NCBI RefSeq assembly: GCF_024362805.1
Contig: NZ_CP093299.1
Coordinates: forward strand, 3,380,001 to 3,444,000
From: Salipaludibacillus sp. LMS25
GTDB lineage: Bacteria > Bacillota > Bacilli > Bacillales > Salisediminibacteriaceae
Reading direction: 5' to 3'
DNA: 64,000 nt
The notes beneath the pieces were generated by a model. The model worked only from the letters and a program-made list of their open reading frames with translations, searched no databases and was not told where the DNA came from. Position 1 is the first letter of the stretch; every line of letters begins with the position of its first letter. The translations under genes and the position numbers were made by a program. Below are positions 35,149 through 46,194 of the stretch, one piece after another.

Positions 35149-35676
35149 GTGGATTTTCCGAGAGTAGGCAGTAATATTGAAGTGCAAAGCTATAAACATA
35201 ATGGAAACCTACACCGTGTGTGGGAAGAAACGATCATATTAAAAGGGACGTCCCATGAAGTCATTGGAGGTAACGATAGGATTCTTGTTCAGGAATCAGA
35301 TGGCCGGCAATGGCGAACACGTGAGCCGGCTATCTGCTTTTTTACTTCAAAGCATTGGTTTAATGTCATCGGGATGATCCGTAACGATGGAATTTATTAT
35401 TACTGTAATCTTGGGACTCCCTTTACCTACGATGAAGAAGCATTAAAGTATATTGATTATGATTTAGATATTAAAGTATTTCCTGATATGACGTATAAAT
35501 TACTCGATGAAGATGAATTTACGTTACATAAAAAACAGATGAACTATCCAGACGAAGTGGAAATTATTTTAAGGAGAACAGTGGACGAGCTTGTTTCATG
35601 GATAAGTCAGCAGAAAGGTCCTTTTGAACCAGGTTTTATTGAATATTGGTATGAACGCTTTTTACATTATCGTTAA
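35149..35676 (+). CDS. ygaC: YgaC, DUF402 / nucleoside tri- and diphosphatase family
   Basis: 175 residues from a GTG start after AAAGGAG. Signature [17 protein letters not shown] and [44 protein letters not shown] of the DUF402 fold. Members have nucleoside tri- and diphosphatase activity in vitro (Ntdp), with the acidic [10 protein letters not shown] region binding metal. An ATG three bases upstream is out of frame. It lies before ygaD, as in B. subtilis. Confidence 0.88.
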   Translation: MDFPRVGSNIEVQSYKHNGNLHRVWEETIILKGTSHEVIGGNDRILVQESDGRQWRTREPAICFFTSKHWFNVIGMIRNDGIYYYCNLGTPFTYDEEALKYIDYDLDIKVFPDMTYKLLDEDEFTLHKKQMNYPDEVEIILRRTVDELVSWISQQKGPFEPGFIEYWYERFLHYR

Positions 35677-35803
35677 TACTACATAACTGTGGAAAAGAGG
35701 CGGTTCCTAATCGATTAAGGGCCGCTTCTTCTCTTTGTAATTTTTGCATTGATTGATAGTTTTAGGGCTGAACGTGGAATAAATAACTAATGGGAGGGTA
35801 GAG

Positions 35804-37546
35804 ATGGAGAGTATTAAACGTTACCTTATATTTGTAAAGCCTTATATTAAACAAATCCTATTAACGGTAGGGATAGGAATGCTTAAGTTTAGCTTTCCTT
35901 TATTAATACCATTAATTTTAAAACATGTAATAGATGACATTATTGGTGCTGAAGAGATGCCTGCTAATGAACAGCTTAGTCAACTGTATTTTCTCATGGG
36001 CATCACGTTAATCGTTTTTATCATCTTGCGTCCTCCAATTGAATATTATCGGCAATACTTTGCCCAATGGACAGCGAATAAAATATTGTATGATATTCGC
36101 GGACAATTATTTGATCACTTGCAAAAACTGAGCTTAAGGTTTTACTCAAATAGTAAATCAGGAGAAATTATTTCCAGAGTGATTCATGATGTGGAGCAAA
36201 CGAAGAATTTTATCGTGACCGGCATGATGAATATTTGGCTCGATTTATTTACAATTATAGTCGCCATTATAATTATGTTCACAATGGATGTCTGGCTTAC
36301 GTTAGTAGCAATTGCATTACTTCCTTTTTATGGCATGTCCATTAAATATTTTTATAGCCGTTTACGAGACCTAACTAGGAAGAGGTCACAAGCACTAGCA
36401 GAGGTTCAAGGTCATCTCCATGAACGTCTTCACGGGATGAATGTCATTCGAGGGTTTGCCCTTGAAGATTACGAACAAGAAACATTCGATAAACGTAATG
36501 GCCATTTTCTAACGAAAGCCATTGATCATACTAAGTGGAATGCAAAAACATTTGCAGTCGTTAATACACTTACTGATATAGCCCCCATAATGGTGATCGG
36601 TGTAGCAGGTGCTCTCGTCATTCAAACGAATCTTACAGTAGGAACGATGGTTGCCTTCGTCACGTACATGGATAGATTGTATAATCCGCTTAGGCGACTC
36701 GTTAATTCCTCGACGACGCTTACACAATCGGTTGCCTCCATGGACCGGGTATTTGAACTTGTAGATGAAGAGTATGATATAAAAGATAGACCAGGTGCAA
36801 CACCTTATGGTTTCCCACATGGGGAAGTACAATTTGATGATGTGACATTTAGCTATAATGATGATGACCCCGTTTTAAAAAACCTTAGCTTTACGGTAAA
36901 ACGTGGAGAAACAGTGGCGATTGTTGGGATGAGCGGTGGAGGAAAAAGTACAATAATGAGCTTAATTCCGCGCTTTTATGACGTGACAGAAGGGAGAATT
37001 TTGGTAGATGGCAAGGATATACGCGACTACCAAATGCGGTCACTTCGTGATAACATTGGAATTGTGTTCCAAGACAATATTATTTTTAGTGATTCTGTCA
37101 TGTTTAATATTCGAATGGGACGGCCAGAAGCGACAGATAACGAGGTGTATGCTGCAGCTAAAGCTGCTAATGCGCACGACTTTATTACAGAGTTGCCCCA
37201 AGGATATGACACGAATATAGGTGAGCGAGGCGTTAAACTTTCCGGTGGGCAAAAACAGCGCGTGGCCATCGCGCGAGTATTTTTAAAAAGTCCACAGATT
37301 CTTATTTTTGATGAAGCGACAAGTGCCCTTGACTTGGAAAGTGAGAATCTTATTCAACAATCGCTCGTTAATTTGGCTGAGAACCGTACGACTTTTATCG
37401 TGGCCCATCGTCTATCTACCATTACTCATGCAGATACGATTCTCGTGATTGATAATGGAATATTGGTGGAGAGCGGAACACATAGTGAACTTCTAACAAG
37501 ACGAGGAGCCTACTACAATCTCTTTAAAGTCCAGCAATTACATTAA
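35804..37546 (+). CDS. ygaD: ABC transporter, fused membrane and ATPase domains (YgaD)
   Basis: 580 residues, exporter-type half transporter. Six membrane helices (about 15-300), then the nucleotide-binding domain (about 340-575) with Walker A GMSGGGKS, signature KLSGGQKQR, Walker [13 protein letters not shown] and H-loop VAHRLST. It works as a homodimer or with another half; substrate unknown (lipid or drug exporters are its closest relatives). AGGGTAGAG precedes the ATG. Confidence 0.9.
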   Translation: MESIKRYLIFVKPYIKQILLTVGIGMLKFSFPLLIPLILKHVIDDIIGAEEMPANEQLSQLYFLMGITLIVFIILRPPIEYYRQYFAQWTANKILYDIRGQLFDHLQKLSLRFYSNSKSGEIISRVIHDVEQTKNFIVTGMMNIWLDLFTIIVAIIIMFTMDVWLTLVAIALLPFYGMSIKYFYSRLRDLTRKRSQALAEVQGHLHERLHGMNVIRGFALEDYEQETFDKRNGHFLTKAIDHTKWNAKTFAVVNTLTDIAPIMVIGVAGALVIQTNLTVGTMVAFVTYMDRLYNPLRRLVNSSTTLTQSVASMDRVFELVDEEYDIKDRPGATPYGFPHGEVQFDDVTFSYNDDDPVLKNLSFTVKRGETVAIVGMSGGGKSTIMSLIPRFYDVTEGRILVDGKDIRDYQMRSLRDNIGIVFQDNIIFSDSVMFNIRMGRPEATDNEVYAAAKAANAHDFITELPQGYDTNIGERGVKLSGGQKQRVAIARVFLKSPQILIFDEATSALDLESENLIQQSLVNLAENRTTFIVAHRLSTITHADTILVIDNGILVESGTHSELLTRRGAYYNLFKVQQLH

Positions 37547-37567
37547 ATAGCTAGTGAACAAATAAAA

Positions 37568-37612
37568 AAGGACAGTCCTCATAAGTTAATACTTATAGGA
37601 CTGTCCCTTTTA
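37568..37612. terminator. Bidirectional terminator
   Basis: Long stem GGACAGTCCTCATAAGT with ACTTATAGGACTGTCC (one bulge, four-base loop), A and T tails on the two sides. It separates convergent ygaD and ygaE. Confidence 0.85.
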
Positions 37613-37615
37613 TTT

Positions 37616-38698
37616 TTAAAAGCTTTCACGCTCTCTAATTTTTACTTCATTTTCGTCTGTATGATACGTAAAGAATCCGTCAACTAGACGGTCTAAATGT
37701 TCAAGTTCCTCAGTGTATTCAATTATAATGCCAATAACAGGCAAGAAATGTATCCAATCATCAGACGTAATCTGCTCTGTATTATGATAGGTCATAAATA
37801 CATTAATTAATTGATGTTTGCCATCATTAATTTCTTCAAAATAATCAGTTGTGGATTGTGCCTTTACTTTGCCGGAGTATTTTAATAAGATTCTCTCATG
37901 GTAATTCGTTAAATAGTCAAGCTGTAACTGTAAAAGCTGTCCCATCTCCTCTGGTAACTGATTTAAGACATTATCATGTCTGCTAAGACTTTTTAAAATT
38001 TCTTTCGCTTTTTTCGTACATGTCATCATTTGTCTGAATAATACGACCTTCCGCATACGAGCATATTCATTTTTCCTAAAATAGCTCCGTTCCTCTTTAT
38101 ATAACGCATAAATGTTCTCTACTTTTAAAACACTGCTACGAATTTTCTTTATATCTTTTTTGAGTGTGTGATAGTCTACTTCATGATGCAAAATCAATCG
38201 AATCCATTGAATAATTTGGTCATTTGCATCGGTCACTTTATGATAAAGTTGATTTTCATGTTTAGGTGGAAGAAAAATCATGTTGACAATAAAAGCAGAG
38301 AAAACACCGAGCATAATAAGGATGAACCTATTAGCCGCAAAATTAATAAAGTCATCTGTTGGACTTCCCATAATAACGATGGCTGTCACGACAGCTAATG
38401 GAATAATCGCTTCTTTTTTTAATTTAATATGAATACCTAGAATTAGAAGCACGACAACCCCGATGACGAAAGGCTCATGGCCAAAAGCGAGTACAAAAAC
38501 AATGGCTAGTATCGCACTAAGAATATTCGCTTGAATCTGATCCCATATGAGTACTAAACTTTTGTGAACAGATGGTTGAACAGCAAAAAAAGCAGCGAGC
38601 CCTCCAAATGCAGGTGTCTCAAATCCTATCCACATTGCAGCGTAAAGCGCTAATGTTACAGCTAATCCAGTTTTAAAAATACGGGCACCGAGCCTCAT
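37616..38698 (-). CDS. ygaE: Aromatic acid exporter (ArAE/FUSC) family membrane protein
   Basis: 360 residues. Four to five membrane helices in the first 140 residues (FKTGLAVTLALYAAMWIGFETPAFGGLAAFFAVQPS is typical of the family), then a cytoplasmic helical domain to the end. ArAE proteins are linked to export of aromatic acids; this short Bacillus version is uncharacterised. It has the position of ygaE between ygaD and gsaB. AAGGAA precedes the ATG. Confidence 0.85.
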   Translation of the reverse strand: MRLGARIFKTGLAVTLALYAAMWIGFETPAFGGLAAFFAVQPSVHKSLVLIWDQIQANILSAILAIVFVLAFGHEPFVIGVVVLLILGIHIKLKKEAIIPLAVVTAIVIMGSPTDDFINFAANRFILIMLGVFSAFIVNMIFLPPKHENQLYHKVTDANDQIIQWIRLILHHEVDYHTLKKDIKKIRSSVLKVENIYALYKEERSYFRKNEYARMRKVVLFRQMMTCTKKAKEILKSLSRHDNVLNQLPEEMGQLLQLQLDYLTNYHERILLKYSGKVKAQSTTDYFEEINDGKHQLINVFMTYHNTEQITSDDWIHFLPVIGIIIEYTEELEHLDRLVDGFFTYHTDENEVKIRERESF

Positions 38699-38970
38699 AA
38701 CAAGTCAAATTCCTTTCTTACATAAAAATAATAGTTGATAAAGTACCTTTTCTGTCCTACTTATAAACATACTCTAGAAAAAGAATGTGAAATAACATGA
38801 CACTCAATACAAAACTGTACTATACACCCGTTTCACTAAAACATCAAGGTGCGATCGTCTATAATTTCGTAAAAGTTCATGTAATATTTGTGAACAACTA
38901 TAAAGATTAACCGCTGAATTTTAGCATGTATATGTAATGATAACCAAAATGTGAATGCGTAAAACTAAAA
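38699..38970. other. Intergenic region upstream of ygaE
   Basis: No gene; AT-rich. It ends at element B8. The sequence near 38875-38895 (AAAAGTTCATGTAATATTTGTGAAC) has an imperfect TTCA/TGAA inverted repeat of unknown meaning. Confidence 0.4.
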
Positions 38971-39020
38971 TTTATCACAGATAACCGTCTGTAAAAACTC
39001 CTGATTGATGGGACGTTTTT
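38971..39020 (+). repeat. Dispersed element family B, copy B8 (minimal, 50 bp)
   Basis: TTTATCACAGATAACCGTCTGTAAAAACTCC is joined directly to TGATTGATGGGACGTTTTTA. Both hairpins are gone, leaving only the two ends; compare A3 and A7 of the other family. Confidence 0.75.
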
Positions 39021-39039
39021 AGTAATTTGTTCTAAATAT

Positions 39040-39076
39040 ACAAGGATGGTTCGTTGTAAAAACGAACCATCCTTGT
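39040..39076 (-). terminator. Terminator of the glutamate synthase gene
   Basis: 16-bp perfect stem ACAAGGATGGTTCGTT (39040-39055) with its complement at 39061-39076, just past the gltB stop. Confidence 0.8.
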
Positions 39077-39085
39077 GAATGAATC

Positions 39086-42000
39086 CTATTCAGTTGATAC
39101 CGCTGGGTCTGCTTGTTGTTTGACAGGTGTTACTTGTCTAAAGTGAGACTCAGGATCGGCAAGCAGTTGTTCCACATAAGCTGTTTCTTCTGTCTGCCCT
39201 AATTGTCGCAATTCGTCGCGATAGATGGTTAATAACTCAACGACATCTTGAACACCTTTATCAGAAAGAGGTTCAATCGTTACTTTTGCTCCTTTGGCAA
39301 TACGGCTGTTCAGCATTTTTTCGTCAAGTCCCATCTGGGGATCATGTCGAAGATAAACAACCCCACCGGTCATACCAGCTGCCATCCAAGGGCCTGGGTC
39401 CCCCATCACTAATCCTCGGCCATTCGTCATATATTCGAATGCAAAGCCTTTAATGTTAGCATGAATGCCTGTATTATAATGCTTATTCGCTTTTAACGGC
39501 GTTTTCAAACGGCCACCGAAAATCATATCAGCCCCGGATAGCCTTATTCCCGCACGTGAATCAGCATCTCCTTGAATAATAAATGTGCCTTTTTGTGCCC
39601 CGTAGCCTACACCTTTACCGACAGAGCCGTTAATAAGCTGGCCGTTAAGTCCTTTTGTTTTAAACACTTTGAACGATCCTCCGAATGACGTTTTACCGAC
39701 ACCGTCCTGAGCCCCTCCTGAGATGTGAATATTAACCCCGTCACTATTATAGGCACCAAGCCCATTACCTAAAATGGACCCTTTCGTGTAGCGTAAATCT
39801 ATCTCAGGTAACGTACGGTACGAACCGTCAAGTTTACCACGTACTCGGTGGCATGAAACACGGCTACCGAGAATACGTTGTTCAGCCGTTACAGCTTCAA
39901 AGTCTCGAGAAGTCGTCAGTTCAGAAACGTTGGCATCAAGGTATTCAAATTCAGACCCTGCTGCTACAGCTAATGGCTGCTCGTGTACTTCTTCTAATAT
40001 GTTAACAGGTTCAAAAGGTGCTACGTCCTGCTCAGGTAGTGTTGCTAATAGATCGGCTAACTCTAAATGTTCATGACCTCGAGTTTGCTCAAGTAAATCG
40101 GATCGTCCAACGAGGTCCTGGGTACTAGTAAAACCGAGTGCAGCCGTTAATGCTTGTAACTCTTTACCGAACTCAGAGAATAGATTCATGAGTCCGTTAA
40201 CAGCAAGATCATATTCCCGTGGTACAAAGCGACGAAGGCCATGATCTTTTGCTTGATCTACTGTTTCTATTTGGGTAGCAATACCCACATGACACGTATC
40301 TAAATGACATCCGCGACATGCTGTACAGCCGACAGCAATCATAGCCAGCGTACCAAATCCGATTCTGTTAGCACCTAAAAGCATTAATTTAATAGCATCT
40401 TGGGCACTTTTCACACCGCCATCTGCCCAGATTTCAACTTTATGACGCAGTCCTGCTTCTAAGAGGGCAAAATGCGCGGCTTTAACACCGATTTCAGCTG
40501 GGAGACCTACATGCTGTAGTGCATGAACTCTTGCGGCGCCAGTACCACCGTCAAAACCACTTAGCGTAATGTAATCGGCACCGGCCTTTGCTATGCCGAC
40601 TGCGATCGTTCCTATATTAGGCACGATAGGAACTTTCACAGTGACTTTCGCTTGGTCGTTAGCTGTTTTAAGCTCAGCAATCATTTGAGATAAATCTTCA
40701 ATAGAGTAGATATCGTGATTATTTGACGGTGAAATAAGGTCTGAACCTGTTGTGGCATTTCTAGCAGCTGCTACTTTATCTGTTACTTTAGAGCCTGGTA
40801 GATGACCACCTTCACCTGGCTTCGCCCCTTGACCAATTTTAATCTCAAGTAAATTGGTTGAATTTAACAGCTCCACATTGACTCCGAAACGTCCAGAAGC
40901 GATTTGTTGTCCCCGTGTATTCGGATATTTGCCGAGCATATCTTTAATTTCTCCACCCTCACCGTTAAAGCTGATCATATTTAATCTGTCTGCCGCTTCC
41001 GCATAGGCACGAAAAGCCACTTCATTCTGCGAACCAAATGACATAGAACTAATCATAAATGGAAGGTCATGTTGGCCAACACTCACATCGACACTATTAG
41101 ATTCAATGTCTGACTGACTTGCTTTTAAATCTGTGAAGTGTCTAATGGTAGTCGGGTTTTTGATTTCTTGTTCCGATACTTTTTCCCCGTATTCCTTATA
41201 AGTGATTTTCCCTGAGGCAAGGTCGCCAAGAGATTTCCAAATTCTGGGAAATATATGGAATGTCTTTCCGGGCTTTGCTTTTTCATCATGATAATCTTCA
41301 AATCTCGCTTCACTATCCTTTTTCATTTCAAGGAAGCCATAGCTTACGTCTTTATTACCAAGATAGTTAACAATATTAAGCACTTTAGCAATATCCTCAT
41401 TTAATCCAATTGAGGAGAAGAGGCGCCCATAGCCTCTTAATTCATGAATACCTATGGTCGATATTATTTTTTCTAATCCTTTATTTAAGGCGCTGTACAA
41501 TTTAATGGCTGGCTCGGCATTGTCGTCCACAACGCTGGCAAACATAACGTAAGGATTAATAAGATCGGCACCTAGTCCAAAGACAACAGCAATATCATGA
41601 AGGGATCTTATACTGCCAGAACGGAGAACAAGGGAACATTGACGACGCAACTCCTGATGGGTTAATCCTTGATCTACGGCTGAAATAGCGAGATGAGGAT
41701 CAAGCCAGAAAAGCTCGTTATCATGCACACCTTGGTCATCAAAGACTAGCAAGGTTTTATCGTCGTTAATAGCACTTACTGCATCATTTGTTAAGCGAGT
41801 TAGTGCTTCTTCTACCGTTTCATCTTTGAATCGTCCAAGTGTTAATTTCGCTACTTCATGATTCGTATTGAAATGTTCCAAAAGCCCTTCATATGATGGA
41901 TGGCTCAATTCTGCTTGTAAGCCTTTTCCTGCTAATCCTTCAGAAATAACCGGTGAGTTTAGATGGACGATTGTCGTTAAGTCATCTGCCTGAAACAGTT

Positions 42001-43597
42001 CAGGGCGCTTACCGATCACAACCCGTGTTGAGAAATGTTCCATTTCTCTGTCACGGTCAATAGCGGGGTTTGTGACTACTGCTACGCTCTCTTTAATGAA
42101 ATCAGCCACATTTTTCCGTCCCGGATGCATGGCTGCAAGTGGTGCATCGTGGCCAAGGGAACGGATTGGCTCGACACCTTTATCAGCCATTTGCTCAATG
42201 AGCTGAATGTGTTCACGATCCCATCCATTTGCAGAATATACGCTCGGCGTAACATTTGGTTGAAACAGAACTGTATTCGGATTTTCATCCCAGCTAGCTG
42301 TTAAGCGATCACCAGCTTCTTTTACTCGTAACGTTGATGCTAGCCGATAATAAACTTCTTCCTGTAGCTCATCATGCCATAAAATATTAATTGTTCCTTT
42401 ACTGTTCCGCTTCAATCCTACTTTTTCACCAGGAGCAAAAGGTTTAGGTTCTGAAACGTAATGACTTGTCGTAAAAATCCCTTGCTCAGAGGAGAAAATA
42501 TAGCTAGTATCCGTTTCAAGCATCCAGACGGGACGTAATCCAAGGGAATCCACACTAAAAACGGCTTCGTCTCCTAATCGAGAGATGATCCCTGCTGGTC
42601 CTTGGGCATAGTGCCCCCAAGCTTCACGAATATACGTATATAAGTCTTTTAAATAAGCTGGGAAATGCTTAATTTCATTTACGATAGGAGGGAACAAAAT
42701 CTCCATCGTTTCAAAAAGTGATAAATGATGACGTGACGTAAACGTATCAATCACCCGATTTAAATCTTGTGAATCACTGCCTCCGTCCACTAATGGCACA
42801 CCGATCATATTTGCTTCATCGCGAAGCTTGGCAATCGTATTAATTTCGCCGTTATGACCGATTACACTAAATGGCTGTACGCGAAAAAAATTAGATAACG
42901 TGTTTGTTGAATAACGGTTGTGGCCGAGGGTCATGGATGATGCAACAAGTGGATTAGCAAGGTCAGGATAGTATTTAGGTAAAATGTCGCCTGCGCCCAT
43001 CACTTTGTAAACCGCACTTTCGTGACTTAACGACGCAACGTGAACAGCCGGATTTTTTTCACATGCTAATGTAAGGTCAAATAATTTTGAACGGAGTGTC
43101 GTGAGCGATTGCTTGCTGTCTAAGTATTCAAGGGCAATTTGCCAAAATACAGGCTCGACTTTTTGAGCGATAGGACCGAGGGCAGCTGAGTTTGTCTCAT
43201 TTGTACTTTCAAAAAAGAGGCGAAACCCATTTTTTTCGAAAAGATCTTTCATTTCTTGTTGAAATTTACTTGTTTCATGCGTTTTCTCAATAAATAAATG
43301 ACCAACAACAAATGAAGGAGAATCGACGATTGCAGCATTTAAATGTGCTTTATTAAGCTTTTCCTTCCAAAGAGCACGTGGGATATCAATATGGATACCA
43401 ACCCCATCGCCTTCTTCATTAATAAAACCTGCGCGATGATTCATTGTTAACAGCGCTTTTATCGTATCATCAATATTCTTCTTTGTAGGGATATTCTCTT
43501 TTTCTATGAAAGAGACAATGCCACAACTGTCGTGTTCGTTTTGTAGCGCCCCGCGGAAACGTTGGATTTCATTAGAAACATTCATAATACTGGTCAA
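39086..43597 (-). CDS. gltB: Glutamate synthase, large (alpha) subunit
   Basis: 1503 residues from a TTG at 43597, 11 bases after AGGAGGTGA; an ATG four codons later gives 1499. The N-terminal Ntn amidotransferase domain begins with Cys25 (DSCGI), so a 24-residue propeptide would be removed. Next come the central domain, the FMN-binding synthase barrel (GQGAKPGEGGHLPGSKV, GFDGGTGAARVHALQHVG) with the [3Fe-4S] motif CTACRGCHLDTCHVGIATQ, and the C-terminal beta helix. It makes two glutamates from glutamine and 2-oxoglutarate and normally needs the GltD small subunit for NADPH; no gltD or gltC is adjacent. The gene sits between ygaE and gsaB, an insertion relative to B. subtilis. Confidence 0.93.
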   Translation of the reverse strand: MTSIMNVSNEIQRFRGALQNEHDSCGIVSFIEKENIPTKKNIDDTIKALLTMNHRAGFINEEGDGVGIHIDIPRALWKEKLNKAHLNAAIVDSPSFVVGHLFIEKTHETSKFQQEMKDLFEKNGFRLFFESTNETNSAALGPIAQKVEPVFWQIALEYLDSKQSLTTLRSKLFDLTLACEKNPAVHVASLSHESAVYKVMGAGDILPKYYPDLANPLVASSMTLGHNRYSTNTLSNFFRVQPFSVIGHNGEINTIAKLRDEANMIGVPLVDGGSDSQDLNRVIDTFTSRHHLSLFETMEILFPPIVNEIKHFPAYLKDLYTYIREAWGHYAQGPAGIISRLGDEAVFSVDSLGLRPVWMLETDTSYIFSSEQGIFTTSHYVSEPKPFAPGEKVGLKRNSKGTINILWHDELQEEVYYRLASTLRVKEAGDRLTASWDENPNTVLFQPNVTPSVYSANGWDREHIQLIEQMADKGVEPIRSLGHDAPLAAMHPGRKNVADFIKESVAVVTNPAIDRDREMEHFSTRVVIGKRPELFQADDLTTIVHLNSPVISEGLAGKGLQAELSHPSYEGLLEHFNTNHEVAKLTLGRFKDETVEEALTRLTNDAVSAINDDKTLLVFDDQGVHDNELFWLDPHLAISAVDQGLTHQELRRQCSLVLRSGSIRSLHDIAVVFGLGADLINPYVMFASVVDDNAEPAIKLYSALNKGLEKIISTIGIHELRGYGRLFSSIGLNEDIAKVLNIVNYLGNKDVSYGFLEMKKDSEARFEDYHDEKAKPGKTFHIFPRIWKSLGDLASGKITYKEYGEKVSEQEIKNPTTIRHFTDLKASQSDIESNSVDVSVGQHDLPFMISSMSFGSQNEVAFRAYAEAADRLNMISFNGEGGEIKDMLGKYPNTRGQQIASGRFGVNVELLNSTNLLEIKIGQGAKPGEGGHLPGSKVTDKVAAARNATTGSDLISPSNNHDIYSIEDLSQMIAELKTANDQAKVTVKVPIVPNIGTIAVGIAKAGADYITLSGFDGGTGAARVHALQHVGLPAEIGVKAAHFALLEAGLRHKVEIWADGGVKSAQDAIKLMLLGANRIGFGTLAMIAVGCTACRGCHLDTCHVGIATQIETVDQAKDHGLRRFVPREYDLAVNGLMNLFSEFGKELQALTAALGFTSTQDLVGRSDLLEQTRGHEHLELADLLATLPEQDVAPFEPVNILEEVHEQPLAVAAGSEFEYLDANVSELTTSRDFEAVTAEQRILGSRVSCHRVRGKLDGSYRTLPEIDLRYTKGSILGNGLGAYNSDGVNIHISGGAQDGVGKTSFGGSFKVFKTKGLNGQLINGSVGKGVGYGAQKGTFIIQGDADSRAGIRLSGADMIFGGRLKTPLKANKHYNTGIHANIKGFAFEYMTNGRGLVMGDPGPWMAAGMTGGVVYLRHDPQMGLDEKMLNSRIAKGAKVTIEPLSDKGVQDVVELLTIYRDELRQLGQTEETAYVEQLLADPESHFRQVTPVKQQADPAVSTE

Positions 43598-43884
43598 ATT
43601 ATTGACCTTCACCTCCTGTAAAATCGTAAACTTAATGTTAGAAAAACTGACAAAAAACATCGCTAATGATGCCTGAATCAGAATAGTCAGAATTATATTT
43701 AATATAGCATTTTTAGCATGGGAAATCAATTATTTATACAAAAATCAGAATGAGTTATTCACCATTTTTTCGATAATCGAAGGAAATAAAAAAGACAAAA
43801 ATACTATTGTAAACGCTTTCAGTTATGTTTGGAATAGAAAAGGACGAGAATGGGTTGACTCGTCCAGGGGAGTGTTGTGCATAT

Positions 43885-45180
43885 TTATGCATTCAGCCAG
43901 TTTGAAAATACATCATCAGCTGCTCGTATCGTTTTTTCCACATCTTCACGTGTGTGCGCAATAGTAAGAAACCAAGCTTCGAACTTGGATGGGGCAAGGT
44001 TTATCCCTCTTTTTAGCATTTGTTTGAAAAAATAGGCGAACATGTGGCTGTTGCTGTTTTCTGCATGTTCGTAGTTAGAGACGTGTTTCGTATCGAAGTA
44101 TAATGTTAATGCTCCTTTTAACCGATTGATTGTCACGGGTATATTATAAGTATGTGCTGATTTTCGCAGTCCTTCTTCTAGTTGCTTGCCGAGATTATCT
44201 AATTTTTCATAAACATTCGGTTCCCTTAATAGTTCAAGACACGCTATTCCAGCCCTAATGGAAGCGGGATTGCCAGCCATCGTACCAGCTTGATAAGCTG
44301 GCCCTAGAGGAGATACTTGCTCCATGATGGCTTTTTTACCCCCATAAGCACCAATCGGGAGGCCGCCACCGATAATTTTCCCTAAGGCGGTTAGGTCTGG
44401 TTCCACTCCAAGCAGGTTTTGAGCGCCACCGTACATAAAACGAAATGCTGTAATGACTTCATCATAGATGACGAGAGATCCGTTTGAGTGGACTAACTTA
44501 TTCACTGTTTCAAGAAAGCCTTCCACAGGTTCCACAATACCAAAGTTGCCGACGATCGGTTCAACGAGTACAGCTGCAATGTCATCTCCCCAGAAGGTAA
44601 GGGCTTCTTCAAGGCCTTTAGGGTCATTAAATGGCACGGTAATCACTTCTTCAGCAATATTTTGTGTGACACCTGCAGAATCAGGATTTCCCGTAGTGGA
44701 AGGGCCGGAACCAGCTGCTACAAGTACGAGATCTGAATGGCCATGATAACAGCCAGCAAATTTGATTATTTTGTTCCGGCCTGTATAAGCTCTTGCAACA
44801 CGAATGGTTGTCATTACCGCTTCTGTACCTGAATTAACGAATCTAAGGCGTTCCAAGGAGGGGATCGCTTCTCTCAGTATTTTAGCAAAGTGGCTTTCAT
44901 AAGCTGTTGGTGTTCCATACAAAACGCCATCTTCTGCGGCGGTTTTAATTGCCTCTGTTATATGAGGATGGGCGTGCCCCGTTATAATTGGACCGTACGC
45001 GGCCAAATAATCTATGTATTGATTGCCATCTTCATCCCAAAAATAAGCGCCTTTTCCTTTTTTCATAAACACGGGTGTTCCTCCACCGACCCCTTTAAAG
45101 GAACGGGAAGGACTGTTAACCCCGCCTAGAATAATTTCTTGGGCTTCTTTGTTAAGTTGTTCTGATCTATCTAACTTCAT
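43885..45180 (-). CDS. gsaB: Glutamate-1-semialdehyde 2,1-aminomutase
   Basis: 431 residues, class III PLP aminotransferase fold. PLP is bound by Lys268 in [18 protein letters not shown]; other landmarks are [32 protein letters not shown], and DEVITAFRF. It turns glutamate-1-semialdehyde into 5-aminolevulinate for haem. It is the stand-alone GsaB paralogue rather than the hemL of the hem operon, judging from its position between ygaE and ygaF/bcp. AGGAGG precedes the ATG. Confidence 0.92.
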   Translation of the reverse strand: MKLDRSEQLNKEAQEIILGGVNSPSRSFKGVGGGTPVFMKKGKGAYFWDEDGNQYIDYLAAYGPIITGHAHPHITEAIKTAAEDGVLYGTPTAYESHFAKILREAIPSLERLRFVNSGTEAVMTTIRVARAYTGRNKIIKFAGCYHGHSDLVLVAAGSGPSTTGNPDSAGVTQNIAEEVITVPFNDPKGLEEALTFWGDDIAAVLVEPIVGNFGIVEPVEGFLETVNKLVHSNGSLVIYDEVITAFRFMYGGAQNLLGVEPDLTALGKIIGGGLPIGAYGGKKAIMEQVSPLGPAYQAGTMAGNPASIRAGIACLELLREPNVYEKLDNLGKQLEEGLRKSAHTYNIPVTINRLKGALTLYFDTKHVSNYEHAENSNSHMFAYFFKQMLKRGINLAPSKFEAWFLTIAHTREDVEKTIRAADDVFSNWLNA

Positions 45181-45430
45181 GGTTATAAACCTCCTATATG
45201 TTCAACATCTCACATTATTGTATCATTAACGGAGAAAAGAGAAAGGATGACGTGAGTTTGCGTCAACTATTTTTCTGTCCGCTAACATGACATAAGGCTT
45301 CCTTTGGAGGATGCCTAACAGACAATGAGTTTTTTAGCATGATTCCTTTAGTTGACGAGTTTTTATTCTTTGGGACGAAAACATGTCCTAATGACAATGC
45401 TCAAGTCATATAGTAACGTGAGGTGATAAG

Positions 45431-45871
45431 ATGATAAACCTCCTAATTATAATCATCATGATCAGTTCTTTTGTTGGCGTGGTGGCGAGTATGCATCTAA
45501 TGATTCAAAAACAGCCAAGGATTGAACGCCGCCTCTCTATTAAACATTTTCTTGTTTTAATTCTCGTTTATTTAAATGTTACGGTTGGTTTTGGTGTGGT
45601 GTATATTGCACTTGAGCTTTTAGGTGTACAAGTTATTAAGGAAGAGGCGACGATGCCAGGGGAGTCGTTATTTCATCTCATTGAGGATGCCCTTTATTTT
45701 AGTGCTGTCACATTACTTACAGTCGGTTATGGTGATATTATTCCACAAGGCGTCGGACGGTGGATTGCTATTCTTCAAGCGTTGATAGGTTACCTTTTGC
45801 CAGCTGCCTTCGTGGTGACTTCCTTTATTACTCATGATGATGTGGAATATAAGCGATCACATCATTTGTAG
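45431..45871 (+). CDS. Two-helix potassium channel
   Basis: 146 residues: a first N-terminal helix, a helix at about 38-62, the pore loop with selectivity filter TVGYGD (residues 97-102), and a final helix (about 112-136). This is the simple KcsA-like pore with an extra N-terminal segment and no regulatory domain. It would act as a tetramer. GAGGTGATAAG precedes the ATG. Not present at this position in B. subtilis as I recall. Confidence 0.87.
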   Translation: MINLLIIIIMISSFVGVVASMHLMIQKQPRIERRLSIKHFLVLILVYLNVTVGFGVVYIALELLGVQVIKEEATMPGESLFHLIEDALYFSAVTLLTVGYGDIIPQGVGRWIAILQALIGYLLPAAFVVTSFITHDDVEYKRSHHL

Positions 45872-46046
45872 ATTGGGGCGTATTTGGGTATCATGAAATA
45901 TGGGCAGACATATGAAACGGGCTGCGAGTAAGATAAAGGCTCCTGTAGGGACGTGTTCATATTTATTCGGCCATTATCTGTCAATGTCAAGTCCCTTATT
46001 TACAAAGACTATCGTGTAAATAAGGTTATAAGTTTACTTGGAGGGC

Positions 46047-46176
46047 TTAATCACAGATAACCGTCAGAAAAACTCTCTCCTGAAAATAGATAGGAGAGTA
46101 ACGGAGGCCAGGTTCACTCAACTACCAATCGGTGGGAGAAGAACGAATACGCCCACTGATTGAAGGGTCGTTTTAT
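46047..46176 (+). repeat. Dispersed element family B, copy B9
   Basis: Left end TTAATCACAGATAACCGTCAG, a shortened inner region (AGGAGAGTAACGGAGGCC), the CCAATCGGTGGGAG...GCCCACTGATT hairpin and GAAGGGTCGTTTTAT. Its right end lies 19 bases from the bcp start and directly borders the AGGAGG of bcp. Confidence 0.8.
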
Positions 46177-46194
46177 GATGAGGAGGTAAATGTA

